Assembly: GCA_017964485.1 (NCBI GenBank)
Contig: JAGCRW010000020.1
Span: 1-51,256, forward strand
Direction: 5' to 3'
Length of the DNA: 51,256 nt
Origin: Muribaculaceae bacterium
GTDB taxonomy: Bacteria; Bacteroidota; Bacteroidia; Bacteroidales; Muribaculaceae
The position numbers and the translations under genes were made by a program. Shown here piece by piece: positions 24,609-32,658 of the stretch. Numbering within the stretch: position 1 is the first letter of the stretch; each line of letters starts with the position of its first letter. The notes beneath the pieces are model-generated. The model was not told the origin of the DNA, did not search any database, and saw only the letters and a list, made by a program, of their open reading frames with translations.

Positions 24609-24778
24609 TGATTTTCAGTAAAAATGCAAAAAAAGTCAATGAATACACTAACTATATACACTAATGCGGGTTTGTAATTATCATCTCGTTTTTTATGCAC
24701 TATATGCCATTGATGGGTAAAAAACACCTTTTTTATAAGATTTTTCCCAAATTGTTTTTATATTAGGCAAATATCTAT

Positions 24779-24786
24779 TACTTTTG
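24779..24786 (+). promoter_or_regulatory. -7 element of the TPR gene
   Basis: TACTTTTG, exact TAnnTTTG match, followed by CACCGC, 50 bases before the ATG at 24837. A TTG at 24752-24754 is a little too far (24 bases) to be a normal -33. Confidence 0.55.
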
Positions 24787-24836
24787 CACCGCAAAATTTA
24801 AAAACACGATTTTTACACACATTTTCACATAATATT

Positions 24837-25775
24837 ATGGCAAAGAAAAAAAATCAACAAACCCGCACCAAGCTAGAAGAAGTCAATGATTCGCTGTCGG
24901 GTATCGAACAGAAATTTGAGCAACACAAGAACCTGATTTATATTATTGTGGCTGCTATTTTAGTTATTGCTTTTTTCCTTTTCGCATACGTCAATTCTAG
25001 GTTCTTTGGCGATATTAATTGGGGACATAAATATGAAGTAGAGAAAGCACAAACCGAGATAGCCAAAGCCGACGACCTGCTCCTTAAGAGCGCTTTCTCA
25101 CAAGGCGCAGTAACCGCTCAGGATTCTACAAATGCTCTGCAGGTGTATGAGACTGTAGCAAAAAAATATGGTCACAATCTGATATTCAAGAACGACGTTG
25201 GCAACCGTGCCAAGTTGATGGCCGCTCAGATTCTTTATGCAAGAGACAAGTTTGCCGATGCACAAAAGTATCTTGAGGACTATTCTCCCAAAGGCAAGAT
25301 TGTAGGTCCTACCTCACAAATCCTGCTTGGTGACAGTTATGTTAACCAGAAGATGTATGACAAGGCAGTTAAGGCCTACGACAACGCTGTTGATTTGTCG
25401 AAAGATTCGTTCTGGGACACCCTCACTTGGAAAGAGATAGCACTCTTCGTTCTGGCATTGTTTGCTCTTATTGTTCTTGTGGTTTACGCAACAAGGAAGA
25501 ACGACTCCAACCGTAAATTGGCAATGATTATCTCTGCAATAATCTTCCTTCTCGCTGCAGGTTTCCTTGCATATCTGATAAGCAGCAACAAAGATATCCA
25601 CGAGAACCGCTCACTTATTCCTTACGCTTTGCAGAAGAAGGCTAATGTCCTCGACGCACAGCAGAAGTATGACGAGGAGATTAAGATCTACGAAGAGCTT
25701 GAGACTAAATATACTGGTCCTGGCAGCATGACAATGCAGATTGAGCGTGCTACAGCAAAGAAGGGTGGCAAATAA
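24837..25775 (+). CDS. TPR membrane protein with an inserted two-helix membrane hairpin
   Basis: Protein of 312 residues. One helix at about 33-52 anchors the N-terminus, as in a common Bacteroidales TPR protein of about 225-240 residues. TPR units are visible at 97-110, 128-148 and 161-185, and again at 262-290 (YALQKKANVLDAQQKYDEEI). Between the last two lies an extra segment of about 65 residues (191-256) with two strong membrane helices (199-218 and 228-249). Removing it would join two consecutive TPR helices. Related proteins act as YfgM-like periplasmic chaperone partners, but that is a guess here. Own promoter and terminator. It precedes pyrH. Confidence 0.75.
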   Translation: MAKKKNQQTRTKLEEVNDSLSGIEQKFEQHKNLIYIIVAAILVIAFFLFAYVNSRFFGDINWGHKYEVEKAQTEIAKADDLLLKSAFSQGAVTAQDSTNALQVYETVAKKYGHNLIFKNDVGNRAKLMAAQILYARDKFADAQKYLEDYSPKGKIVGPTSQILLGDSYVNQKMYDKAVKAYDNAVDLSKDSFWDTLTWKEIALFVLALFALIVLVVYATRKNDSNRKLAMIISAIIFLLAAGFLAYLISSNKDIHENRSLIPYALQKKANVLDAQQKYDEEIKIYEELETKYTGPGSMTMQIERATAKKGGK

Positions 25776-25805
25776 TCACTATTGTGACACATTGATATTA
25801 TAATG

Positions 25806-25848
25806 AAAAGTTGGACATGGCGACTAGTCGCTTAGTCCAACTTTTTCC
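25806..25848 (+). terminator. terminator of the TPR gene
   Basis: AAAAGTTGGAC (25806-25816) pairs exactly with GTCCAACTTTT (25835-25845); an inner GCGACTAGTCGC palindrome extends the hairpin. T run at the end. Confidence 0.88.
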
Positions 25849-25883
25849 TTTAAATCCTTTATATACTTTAACACCATTCAAAA

Positions 25884-26597
25884 ATGGAAACAAGATACAA
25901 ACGCATTTTACTTAAGCTCAGCGGTGAGTCGCTGATGGGCAAGCAGGGTTACGGCATCGACCGTGAACGTGTTGATGACTATGCCGAGCAAATCAAGGAA
26001 CTGGTGGATGCCGGCGTGCAGGTGGCAATCGTGATAGGTGGCGGAAATATCTTCCGTGGTCTTTCGGGCGCTGCCAGCGGCTTCGACCGTGTGAAGGGCG
26101 ACCAGATGGGAATGCTCGCTACAGTAATCAACTCTCTGGCGCTGTCGTCGGCTCTTGAGGCCAAAGGTCAGCCAGCACAGGTGTTTACTGCCATCGCAAT
26201 GACTCCTGTTGGCGAGCACTACACCAAGTGGCGCGCCATCGACGCCATGAATAAAGGTAAAGTCGCTATCATGTCGTGCGGCACAGGTAACCCATTCTTC
26301 ACCACCGACACCGGCAGCACGCTGCGCGGCATTGAGGTGGAGGCCGACGTGATGCTCAAGGGCACACGTGTTGACGGCATCTATACCGCCGACCCCGAGA
26401 AGGACCCATCGGCCACCAAATTTGACACCATCACCTACGATGAGATTATCAAGCGTGGCCTCAAAGTCATGGATATGACCGCAACGGTGATGGCAAAGGA
26501 GAACAACCTCCCCATCCACGTCTTCAACATGGACGTGAAAGGCAACCTGCGCAAAGTAATCGCAGGTGAGAATATTGGAACGGTGGTGACTCCATAA
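25884..26597 (+). CDS. pyrH: UMP kinase
   Basis: Protein of 237 residues. It phosphorylates UMP to UDP in pyrimidine synthesis. Amino-acid kinase fold: YKRILLKLSGESLMG at the start, VAIVIGGGNIFRG, GDQMGMLATVINSLAL, GTGNPFFTTDT and LKGTRVDGIYTADP. Length fits the family. A hairpin terminator follows. In many bacteria frr follows pyrH; here it does not. Confidence 0.97.
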   Translation: METRYKRILLKLSGESLMGKQGYGIDRERVDDYAEQIKELVDAGVQVAIVIGGGNIFRGLSGAASGFDRVKGDQMGMLATVINSLALSSALEAKGQPAQVFTAIAMTPVGEHYTKWRAIDAMNKGKVAIMSCGTGNPFFTTDTGSTLRGIEVEADVMLKGTRVDGIYTADPEKDPSATKFDTITYDEIIKRGLKVMDMTATVMAKENNLPIHVFNMDVKGNLRKVIAGENIGTVVTP

Positions 26598-26616
26598 AAA
26601 TCCATTGAAAATATAC

Positions 26617-26660
26617 AAAAGGCGGGGTTAGTGTCTATCACTTTATCCCCACCTTTTTTA
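26617..26660 (+). terminator. pyrH terminator
   Basis: AAAGGCGGGG (26618-26627) pairs with CCCCACCTTT (26647-26656) with one C-A mismatch, inner AGTG/CACT, then a T run. It shares GGCGGGGTTAGTG with the terminator at 27824. Confidence 0.8.
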
Positions 26661-26754
26661 TAGAATTAATAGGAAAAACAGTAAAAATGTGGTGATGTTA
26701 TTGTTTTTTTTAAAAAAATATCAGAAAAAGTTTTTAGATAAATAAAATAACTAT

Positions 26755-26762
26755 TATATTTG
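26755..26762 (+). promoter_or_regulatory. -7 element before the structured RNA
   Basis: TATATTTG, exact TAnnTTTG match; the outer stem of the RNA starts two bases later. The -33 region is only T-rich. Confidence 0.55.
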
Positions 26763-26763
26763 C

Positions 26764-26958
26764 GACTGAATTGCAGAGGCAATCTTTTATATATTAAATT
26801 ATAAGGCGTTTTGTTTATCACTCATAATTGGAAACTTAGGAACTTTTCAATAAGAAGTGAGGGATGCAAAATGGCTTACGTGTATAGCGTGAGCTGTTAT
26901 TCCCATCTTCTTCTTAAGGTTTCCTAAGACCTCCAATTAAAGGTGCGGCAATTCAGTC
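26764..26958 (+). ncRNA. candidate structured RNA, about 195 nt
   Basis: No gene lies between 26598 and 27020. GACTGAATTGC (26764-26774) is the exact complement of GCAATTCAGTC (26948-26958). Nested inside, on one axis, are AATTGG/CCAATT (26826-26831 with 26933-26938), CTTAGGAA/TTCCTAAG (26835-26842 with 26921-26928), AAGAAG/CTTCTT, GGGA/TCCC and GCTTACG/CGTGAGC around a short apical loop near 26881. This makes a long rod with internal loops and one large 5' bulge. It begins just after a promoter. It may be a 5' leader element of the gene at 27021 or an independent RNA; the rod shape and size recall 6S RNA, but no family was identified. A further small hairpin GTCATCA/TGATGAC (26984-27006) sits before the start codon. 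Confidence 0.5.
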
Positions 26959-27020
26959 CACGCTTTTATGTTAAACTATTAAAGTCATCATTGGATTGTT
27001 GATGACAATCATTATGTGTT

Positions 27021-27797
27021 ATGAAAAAGATTTTTGCACTTTTTGCTGTGTCATTGGTATATCTTTTCTCTTATGCTGATGCAACTTGCCCCTCAACCTT
27101 AAATTTCTCTTTGGTTAATGGGGATGATCCTTCACAGGTTGAAATTGAGCTCCAACTCGTTAATACTAGTTCGTATCTCTTTGGTTTTCACATTTATATT
27201 AAAAAAGCTGAGGGTAGTGAGAGCATTCAATGGAAGCAAATCGGCCAGTATTGGAATTATTTAGATTTTGAAGATTATCTTGATGTTATCCTCGCCAATT
27301 TGGAAGTTCCTGCTGGCCAGAATATTAATGACATAGATTTCTTTTCGGATTATTTAGATGTTAAAGCTAATATTCAGAACGACCGATTACTGCTTAAGGA
27401 GGAGCTTTGGGTTCCCTCTGGCATTTTTTACCCAGTTCTTGAAGAGCCAACAGCTGTTGGCAGGATTTGCCTTGACATGTCGGCTTGTGAGGATGGTGAG
27501 TATGAGCTACGTGCTGATAATACCCAAGGGGATTGTGCGATGAGTTACATTTTCCCCCAAGGTTATCACATTTGGATTATGGATGAGTCATTGGTTTTCA
27601 CTCTAGTGAAACAAGGTAATTCTATTACTGAGTTGCGTAGTATTCCTGCTACTTTTGCGCCACCAGCAGTAACCGGCATCAGCACTGTCGCTGCCGACAA
27701 GGCCGATAACCGCATCTTCGACCTCCAGGGCCGTGAGCTCCAGGGCGCTCCCGAGCACGGCATCTATATCCAAAACGGCAAGAAATATCTTAAGTAA
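27021..27797 (+). CDS. secreted protein with C-terminal sorting-tag-like tail
   Basis: Protein of 258 residues with a signal peptide (MKKIFALFAVSLVYLFSYADA). The middle (25-205) is a beta-rich domain resembling cohesin/dockerin-type or lipoprotein-like beta sandwiches (VEIELQLVNTSSYLFGFHIYI) but I cannot name it. The tail IFDLQGRELQGAPEHGIYIQ NGKKYLK (two stretches joined) is the short C-terminal tag common on exported Prevotella/Muribaculaceae-type proteins, possibly a type IX secretion signal. The coding sequence for the domain is AT-rich, while the last 140 bases encoding the linker and tag are clearly GC-rich, suggesting the tag was joined to a foreign domain. Preceded by a structured leader, followed by a strong terminator. 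Confidence 0.75.
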   Translation: MKKIFALFAVSLVYLFSYADATCPSTLNFSLVNGDDPSQVEIELQLVNTSSYLFGFHIYIKKAEGSESIQWKQIGQYWNYLDFEDYLDVILANLEVPAGQNINDIDFFSDYLDVKANIQNDRLLLKEELWVPSGIFYPVLEEPTAVGRICLDMSACEDGEYELRADNTQGDCAMSYIFPQGYHIWIMDESLVFTLVKQGNSITELRSIPATFAPPAVTGISTVAADKADNRIFDLQGRELQGAPEHGIYIQNGKKYLK

Positions 27798-27823
27798 TTA
27801 ACTTGGTTTGCTGTTATAAGCGA

Positions 27824-27866
27824 GGCGGGGTTAGTGCTACAGCGCACTAACCCCGCTTAGTTTTTG
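27824..27866 (+). terminator. terminator of the tagged secreted protein gene
   Basis: GCGGGGTTAGTGC (27825-27837) pairs exactly with GCACTAACCCCGC (27844-27856), 6-base loop, then TTAGTTTTT. Confidence 0.9.
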
Positions 27867-27887
27867 TTGTTATGCCACCTCAGCGGC

Positions 27888-27925
27888 ACCACTTAACACT
27901 TAATACTTTATACTTAACACTTACT
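27888..27925. repeat. AAGTGTTAAG-type repeat cluster
   Basis: Inverse-orientation copies (ACTTAACACTTAATACTTTA and ACTTAACACTTA) just after the stop of the aminopeptidase gene. Confidence 0.65.
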
Positions 27926-27928
27926 TTG

Positions 27929-29338
27929 TTATCTGTCCTCCTGGAACAATGGGTCTTCGGGCATGACCATAATGGGTTTTTGCTCGTAGGCCTTGAGGAT
28001 GTTGGCTGGGACGTATTTTTTGTCAACCACGAGACGGAAGGCGTACTCGTTGAACCAGTCGTTGGTCATGATTATGTAGCCTTTGTGCCCACTGTCGGCG
28101 CCCCATGAGTTCTCCACTTTCCACTTTATGGGTTTACCATTCTCGTCGAGATCCACTGCGGTGAGCGTCATGGCGTGGGTAGAGCCGCTGTCGAAGGTGG
28201 CGATGCGGTCGGCCTTGTTCATGCCAAATGAGGTACCAAAGAGGGTGCCGTAGTCAAAGTTGTCGAGAGCCAGGTAGCCATTGGTGCGGTTTAACTGCTT
28301 ACCCACATCGTAGCTGGAATAAAGCTTAGTGGAGTCTTTGAGCGAGGCAATCGCCATTTGCGCGATGTCCTCCATAGGCAGGTTGATGTATCGCCAGTTG
28401 TGACCGTCGTAGGTGTGCCGATCCCACTCCACCTCGTAGGTCTTGTAGTATTCGCGCCTGGGGTCGTTCATCGCCATAATGAATGTGCCGTTGATGGGGC
28501 CGCCCTGTGTCTCGCGGTAGAACTCGAGCGGGGTGTAGGTGCGCGCGGGTGTCACTGCTTTGCCGTCTTTGTTCTTGAAGGCGTAAGTGAATGACTTGAT
28601 GGGGTCGCCAAGTGTGAGCGATAGCATATTGTAGATTTCTCCCAGCATCTCGGTCTTGCGCTGCTTAATAGCGCTCTTTGACTTGCCGTCGGTAACCATC
28701 TTGCGCAGCTCCAGACCCTGCTCACGCAGTTTTGATGAGACGAGCTGGCTCATGCGTGAGGTGCGCTCGGCGCTGTAGGTCTCGGGTTGTGCTTCAACTG
28801 GCACGAGGCCATATTTTTCGGCAAGGTCGGCAGCACCGCAGAATGTGCCGCCATCGTTGATGGGATGGCTGAAGAAGAACTGCACGCGCTGGTCGTCGAT
28901 GGGCTTGTTGGCACAGTCTATAACTCCTTGCAGCATGAGGTTGGCCTTCTCGAGCTGGTCATAGAAGAAGAGGTAGTCGTGAGAATACTCCACGCGCAGC
29001 GTGTCGTTGTGACGGCGTGCGAAGTTGGCGCGCATCACGTTGAAGCTGGAGTACATCCAGCATCGTCCGCTGGAGCGCTGGTTGTGGATGCTCTGCTTGG
29101 GAGTCTCGATGCTGAAATGGGTGTCGGTGATAGTGGCGTTGCGGTAATTTTTCGCCAAGTCGTCGATAGAGTTAGATGCCATAGCATTGCTCAGCGCGGC
29201 ATTGCTCTTGCCGGCTGCCGCCTGGGTGATTTGTCGCATCATGTCGGCGTCGATACCGCCTTGCGCACTGTTCTGCGCCATCACAGGCAGCGTGAGCGCA
29301 ATGCCTGCGATAAGTGCTAATGTCTTGATTGATTTCAT
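27929..29338 (-). CDS. C1-family (bleomycin hydrolase/aminopeptidase C type) exported peptidase
   Basis: Protein of 469 residues starting at the ATG at 29338, which gives a signal peptide (MKSIKTLALIAGIALTLPVMA). A longer frame to 29785 is only antisense noise from the next gene. Papain-type catalytic residues in the PF03051 arrangement: Gln87 and Cys93 in NQRSSGRCWMYS, the histidine in DSGSTHAMTLTAVD and the asparagine in WKVENSWG. Unlike cytoplasmic PepC it carries a signal peptide, so it probably works in the periplasm, removing N-terminal residues from peptides. Monocistronic or following the membrane protein gene upstream. Confidence 0.92.
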   Translation of the reverse strand: MKSIKTLALIAGIALTLPVMAQNSAQGGIDADMMRQITQAAAGKSNAALSNAMASNSIDDLAKNYRNATITDTHFSIETPKQSIHNQRSSGRCWMYSSFNVMRANFARRHNDTLRVEYSHDYLFFYDQLEKANLMLQGVIDCANKPIDDQRVQFFFSHPINDGGTFCGAADLAEKYGLVPVEAQPETYSAERTSRMSQLVSSKLREQGLELRKMVTDGKSKSAIKQRKTEMLGEIYNMLSLTLGDPIKSFTYAFKNKDGKAVTPARTYTPLEFYRETQGGPINGTFIMAMNDPRREYYKTYEVEWDRHTYDGHNWRYINLPMEDIAQMAIASLKDSTKLYSSYDVGKQLNRTNGYLALDNFDYGTLFGTSFGMNKADRIATFDSGSTHAMTLTAVDLDENGKPIKWKVENSWGADSGHKGYIIMTNDWFNEYAFRLVVDKKYVPANILKAYEQKPIMVMPEDPLFQEDR

Positions 29339-29421
29339 GTTGTAATGATATTTTAATATTTTGTTGAGTAGTTGTTCAGTAGAATAGTTGAATATTAAAT
29401 GTCTAATCGGCGCAAAGCGCT

Positions 29422-30948
29422 CTACTGTAAAGCAGCTGCCGCTTTTTGGCGGTAGAATTCGTTGAGGTTGTTGAGGTACTCGCTTTGAGCGTTGTAGCAC
29501 ACCACAAGCACTGCCACCAGCACAAAGACGTAGATTATCATCCAGATGGTGAACGAGCGGCGGTAGTTGCCTTGCTTCACGTTGAGCAGCACATAGAGGG
29601 CGATAACCACAAAGAGCGGCTGCAACGGCAAGGCATATCGGCTTACCGAGCCACCCGTGATGAAAGCAATAATCATAAAGAGCACCAGTGGCCACCATGC
29701 CCAGATGCCCAGGTTGCTGTTCTTGTGGTGGAGGATTGTAATGTAGAGGAAGTAGTGGAGGCATGCTCCGCCCACAAAGTACCACATTACCCTGAATCGT
29801 GGCAGTAGGTTGAGAATGCTGGCGTGAGAGTAGTCATATAGCCACGGGAAGGGAATAACATATTGCACTCCTGCGGTTACAGGCAAGAGCAGCAAGCGTT
29901 TCCACTCGGGGTAGTGGTAGTAGTCGCCAATGATGGCGAAATAGGGTTGCTGCACTACGCCCACCTTGAAGGCGAGCGCCATAGCGTCGCCACCATCAAC
30001 AGTGCGGTATTGCTGCCCGAAGGAATAGGAGAAAATGATGCTGAACGCTACGGTTATCACTGCCGCTATCAAGGTAAGAACAGCGCCATATTTCCAATGG
30101 GCACGATGATTGGAGAACGCCATCATCGCGGCTCCCACTATGGCAAAATAGCAGACATTAGTGCGCACCAGAGCCATCAGCAGGCAGCCAGTGACAAAGA
30201 TTGCTATGTCGCGGTTGCGTTCATGCTTCGTAAGAGTCTCGCCGTTAGCAATTCCTGCCAAGGTGTAGCCCACGAGCAAGAGTCCTAAGGAGCAACCTGC
30301 CTCCTTCTGGATTCTAAGTCCTTGCGAGACGAGGAATCCCATCAGTGCCACCATTAACATTGCTAATGTTGAGATGGTCGAGGGTTTGAAGTCATCAAAC
30401 TTGTGGCACAGCATTCGGCATGCCACTTTGCCGGTCATCACTATAGTCAGCAGCGTGAACATATAGTTCAGTGCCATTGGCCACGCGATGCTTACACCTA
30501 AAATTTTCCACTGCCATAACATGATAAGCGGCAGACCTTTGATAGTAACTGTTGGCGATGGGCAGCGACCGTCGTAGTGCGACAGAGCCCAGGCGTAATA
30601 GTTGCCATCATCGGAGTGAAGGTTGGGTTCCTCAAGCGTATAGGCCACATCTATTGTGCAGACCTTGATGCTCAGCACAACATACAGCGCTAGCAGGAAA
30701 CCAATAGTCAGCAGTAACCAATGCCCCCACTTGCACCAGTAGCGGCTGCGGGAATAAATAAAGCGCGGGATAAGATAGGCGACTGTTAGAGAGAGAATTA
30801 TGTTGATGGCATCAGAGAACTCAAACACCCTAACAGCAAATGCCGCCAGCAGCGCTAGCGCCAGCACTTCGCCCAGCAGAAGCAACTTGCTGCCCGCCGA
30901 GAAAGTGTGTTTAATCTTCTGTGTCACACTATTCTCTCTATTGGTCAT
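29422..30948 (-). CDS. polytopic membrane protein, glycosyltransferase-C-like
   Basis: Protein of 508 residues from the ATG at 30948 (an upstream TTG is less likely). About 11-12 hydrophobic helices are visible. A loop after the second helix pair contains LEEPNLHSDDGNYYAWALSHYDG, with the acidic DD-type loop typical of GT-C/ArnT-like and O-antigen-related glycosyltransferases. The C-terminus has another helix pair (LNVKQGNYRRSFTIWMI). The family is not certain. It would transfer a lipid-linked sugar on the outer face of the inner membrane if the GT-C reading is right. Neighbours do not help. The gene overlaps nothing and ends 83 bases before the peptidase start. Confidence 0.6.
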   Translation of the reverse strand: MTNRENSVTQKIKHTFSAGSKLLLLGEVLALALLAAFAVRVFEFSDAINIILSLTVAYLIPRFIYSRSRYWCKWGHWLLLTIGFLLALYVVLSIKVCTIDVAYTLEEPNLHSDDGNYYAWALSHYDGRCPSPTVTIKGLPLIMLWQWKILGVSIAWPMALNYMFTLLTIVMTGKVACRMLCHKFDDFKPSTISTLAMLMVALMGFLVSQGLRIQKEAGCSLGLLLVGYTLAGIANGETLTKHERNRDIAIFVTGCLLMALVRTNVCYFAIVGAAMMAFSNHRAHWKYGAVLTLIAAVITVAFSIIFSYSFGQQYRTVDGGDAMALAFKVGVVQQPYFAIIGDYYHYPEWKRLLLLPVTAGVQYVIPFPWLYDYSHASILNLLPRFRVMWYFVGGACLHYFLYITILHHKNSNLGIWAWWPLVLFMIIAFITGGSVSRYALPLQPLFVVIALYVLLNVKQGNYRRSFTIWMIIYVFVLVAVLVVCYNAQSEYLNNLNEFYRQKAAAALQ

Positions 30949-31118
30949 TAGTCTATGTTTGGAATTAACTCGCAAATTTACGCTTTTATTCAGTAGAATG
31001 CAATTAATTATTAATAAAAAAACGCAGCACCACTAATTAGTTGTGTGTCTTGCGATATCATCGCGACTAAAAACTAAAAAAACTCACGCCCAAAAACTGA
31101 TAACTAAAAACTATTTCG

Positions 31119-31126
31119 TAACTTTG
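31119..31126 (+). promoter_or_regulatory. recF promoter, predicted leaderless
   Basis: TAACTTTG, exact -7 element, ends only 7 bases before the recF ATG at 31134, so the transcript should start at or within a few bases of the start codon. Confidence 0.65.
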
Positions 31127-31133
31127 CACTGGC

Positions 31134-32258
31134 ATGATACTGGAGCAGATTTCCATATTGAACTATAAGAACATCGCCGAGGCGCAGTTGCAGTTCTCGG
31201 GGAAGGTTAACTGCTTGATAGGCAATAATGGTATGGGCAAGACTAATGTGCTCGACGCCATCTATTACCTGAGCTATTGCCGCAGCTTCACCAGTAGCAA
31301 TGAGCATAGCGCAGCCATCAACCACGACGCGCAGTTCCTGATGCTTCAAGGTCGTTACAGCCGCAAAGGGGCGCCCGAGGAGATATCGCTCAGCGTGCAG
31401 CGCGGCAAGCGCAAGACGGTGAAGCGCAACGGTAAGGACTACAAGCGGCTGAGCGAGCACATAGGGCTTTTACCGCTGGTGATGATATCGCCGCTCGACG
31501 CTGACCTGATACGTGGCAGTGGTGAAGAGCGCCGACGCCTTATGGACCAGATTATCTCGCAAGGCAATCGCCAGTATCTTGATGCCCTCATCCGTTACAA
31601 CAAGGCACTGGAGCAGCGCAACTCGATGATTAAGAATGACTACCGCGACCCATTACTCTATGAAACTGTGGAGCAGGCGATGGCGACAACCGCGACAGTG
31701 CTGCACCAGGCACGCCAGCGGTGGCTCGAGGAGTTTGCGCCAATCTTTATGCGCTACTATCAGGCTATTGCAGGCGATGGCGAGAAAGTGCGGTTGAGTT
31801 ATAAGAGCCACTTGGGCGAACTCACGATGCAACAGCTACTCAATGCCAACCGCGACCGCGACATGATAATGGGTTATACCACTCGCGGCGTGCATCGCGA
31901 CGACATAGAGCTGTGGTTAAGTGACCACTCTATGCGCAAGACGGGCTCGCAGGGCCAATGCAAGACCTATACCATCGCGCTCCGTATGGCGCAGTTTGAG
32001 TTCCTTAAGAAATACACAGGCACCATACCCATCCTGCTTCTCGATGATATCTTTGACAAACTTGATGAGCAGCGCGTGGTGAGCATCATCAACGTGGTGA
32101 GCAACAGCCAGGACTTTGGCCAGATTTTCATCACCGACACCAACCGCACCCACCTTGATGAGATAATCTCGATGATGAGTGGCGACTATGCCATGTTTGT
32201 GGTTGAGAATGGCGCCATCACTCCCATCGCCAGCCGCCAGGAGGAGGCAAAACCATGA
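31134..32258 (+). CDS. recF: DNA replication and repair protein RecF
   Basis: Protein of 374 residues. SMC-like ATPase that loads RecA at single-strand gaps. Walker A GNNGMGKT (30-37) within the conserved opening LEQISILNYKNI; signature GSQGQCKTYTIALRMAQ; Walker B ILLLDDIFDKLDEQR. The start is fixed by the conserved N-terminus, which is why the very close promoter is notable. It overlaps the next gene by 4 bases (ATGA). In Bacteroidetes recF is usually followed by a DUF721 gene, as here. Confidence 0.97.
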   Translation: MILEQISILNYKNIAEAQLQFSGKVNCLIGNNGMGKTNVLDAIYYLSYCRSFTSSNEHSAAINHDAQFLMLQGRYSRKGAPEEISLSVQRGKRKTVKRNGKDYKRLSEHIGLLPLVMISPLDADLIRGSGEERRRLMDQIISQGNRQYLDALIRYNKALEQRNSMIKNDYRDPLLYETVEQAMATTATVLHQARQRWLEEFAPIFMRYYQAIAGDGEKVRLSYKSHLGELTMQQLLNANRDRDMIMGYTTRGVHRDDIELWLSDHSMRKTGSQGQCKTYTIALRMAQFEFLKKYTGTIPILLLDDIFDKLDEQRVVSIINVVSNSQDFGQIFITDTNRTHLDEIISMMSGDYAMFVVENGAITPIASRQEEAKP

Positions 32259-32545
32259 AACGCACCGAGGCGAAGTCGATAGCCGAAATAATTGGCGATT
32301 TCATGCAGCAGGAAGACATTGAGACCGCTGTGCTCGAGCAGAAGGCGTTGAGGCTGTGGCACCAAGTGGTGGGGCCTGGCGTGAACCGCATGACCACCGA
32401 GCGGTTTATCGACAACGGCGTGATAACGGTGAAAATCTCCTCAGCCGCCCTGCGCAACGACCTGATGCTTTCCCGCACAGCAATCATCACCCAGCTCAAC
32501 CAACTGGTGGGCAAGCAAGTGATTAAGGAGATTGTGTTCAGGTAA
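32255..32545 (+). CDS. DUF721 (DciA-like) protein
   Basis: Protein of 96 residues. KH-like DUF721 domain: LRLWHQVVGPGVNRMT and then ITVKISSAALRNDLMLSRTAIITQLNQLVG. DciA proteins recruit or load the replicative helicase DnaB in bacteria lacking DnaC; the Bacteroidetes versions are short. Translationally coupled to recF by an ATGA overlap and followed by a terminator, so the pair forms a two-gene operon linking replication and repair. Confidence 0.85.
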   Translation: MKRTEAKSIAEIIGDFMQQEDIETAVLEQKALRLWHQVVGPGVNRMTTERFIDNGVITVKISSAALRNDLMLSRTAIITQLNQLVGKQVIKEIVFR

Positions 32546-32604
32546 TTTGCCCCACTCTGAGCCCTAAAGAAGTTTTTTAAGGAGCCGTTTGGGTTTTTAA
32601 TAAA

Positions 32605-32645
32605 AAGAAAGTGAGACTTGGTAAATCCCGAGTCTCACTTTTTGA
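32605..32645. terminator. bidirectional terminator
   Basis: AAAGTGAGACT (32608-32618) pairs exactly with AGTCTCACTTT (32631-32641), 12-base loop. T-rich on both strands, between the convergent DUF721 and lipoprotein genes. Confidence 0.88.
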
Positions 32646-32658
32646 TTATTGATGCAGT

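Noticed and set aside
24542-24727. N-terminal extension of the histidine kinase
   Set aside because: It would include the promoter match at 24578-24608 and is AT-rich, unlike coding sequence; the ATG at 24541 is preferred.
25908-26618. Minus-strand frame of 236 codons
   Set aside because: Antisense to pyrH over nearly its whole length.
29339-29785. N-terminal extension of the C1 peptidase frame
   Set aside because: It overlaps the upstream membrane protein gene in another frame, and the internal ATG at 29338 gives a proper signal peptide.
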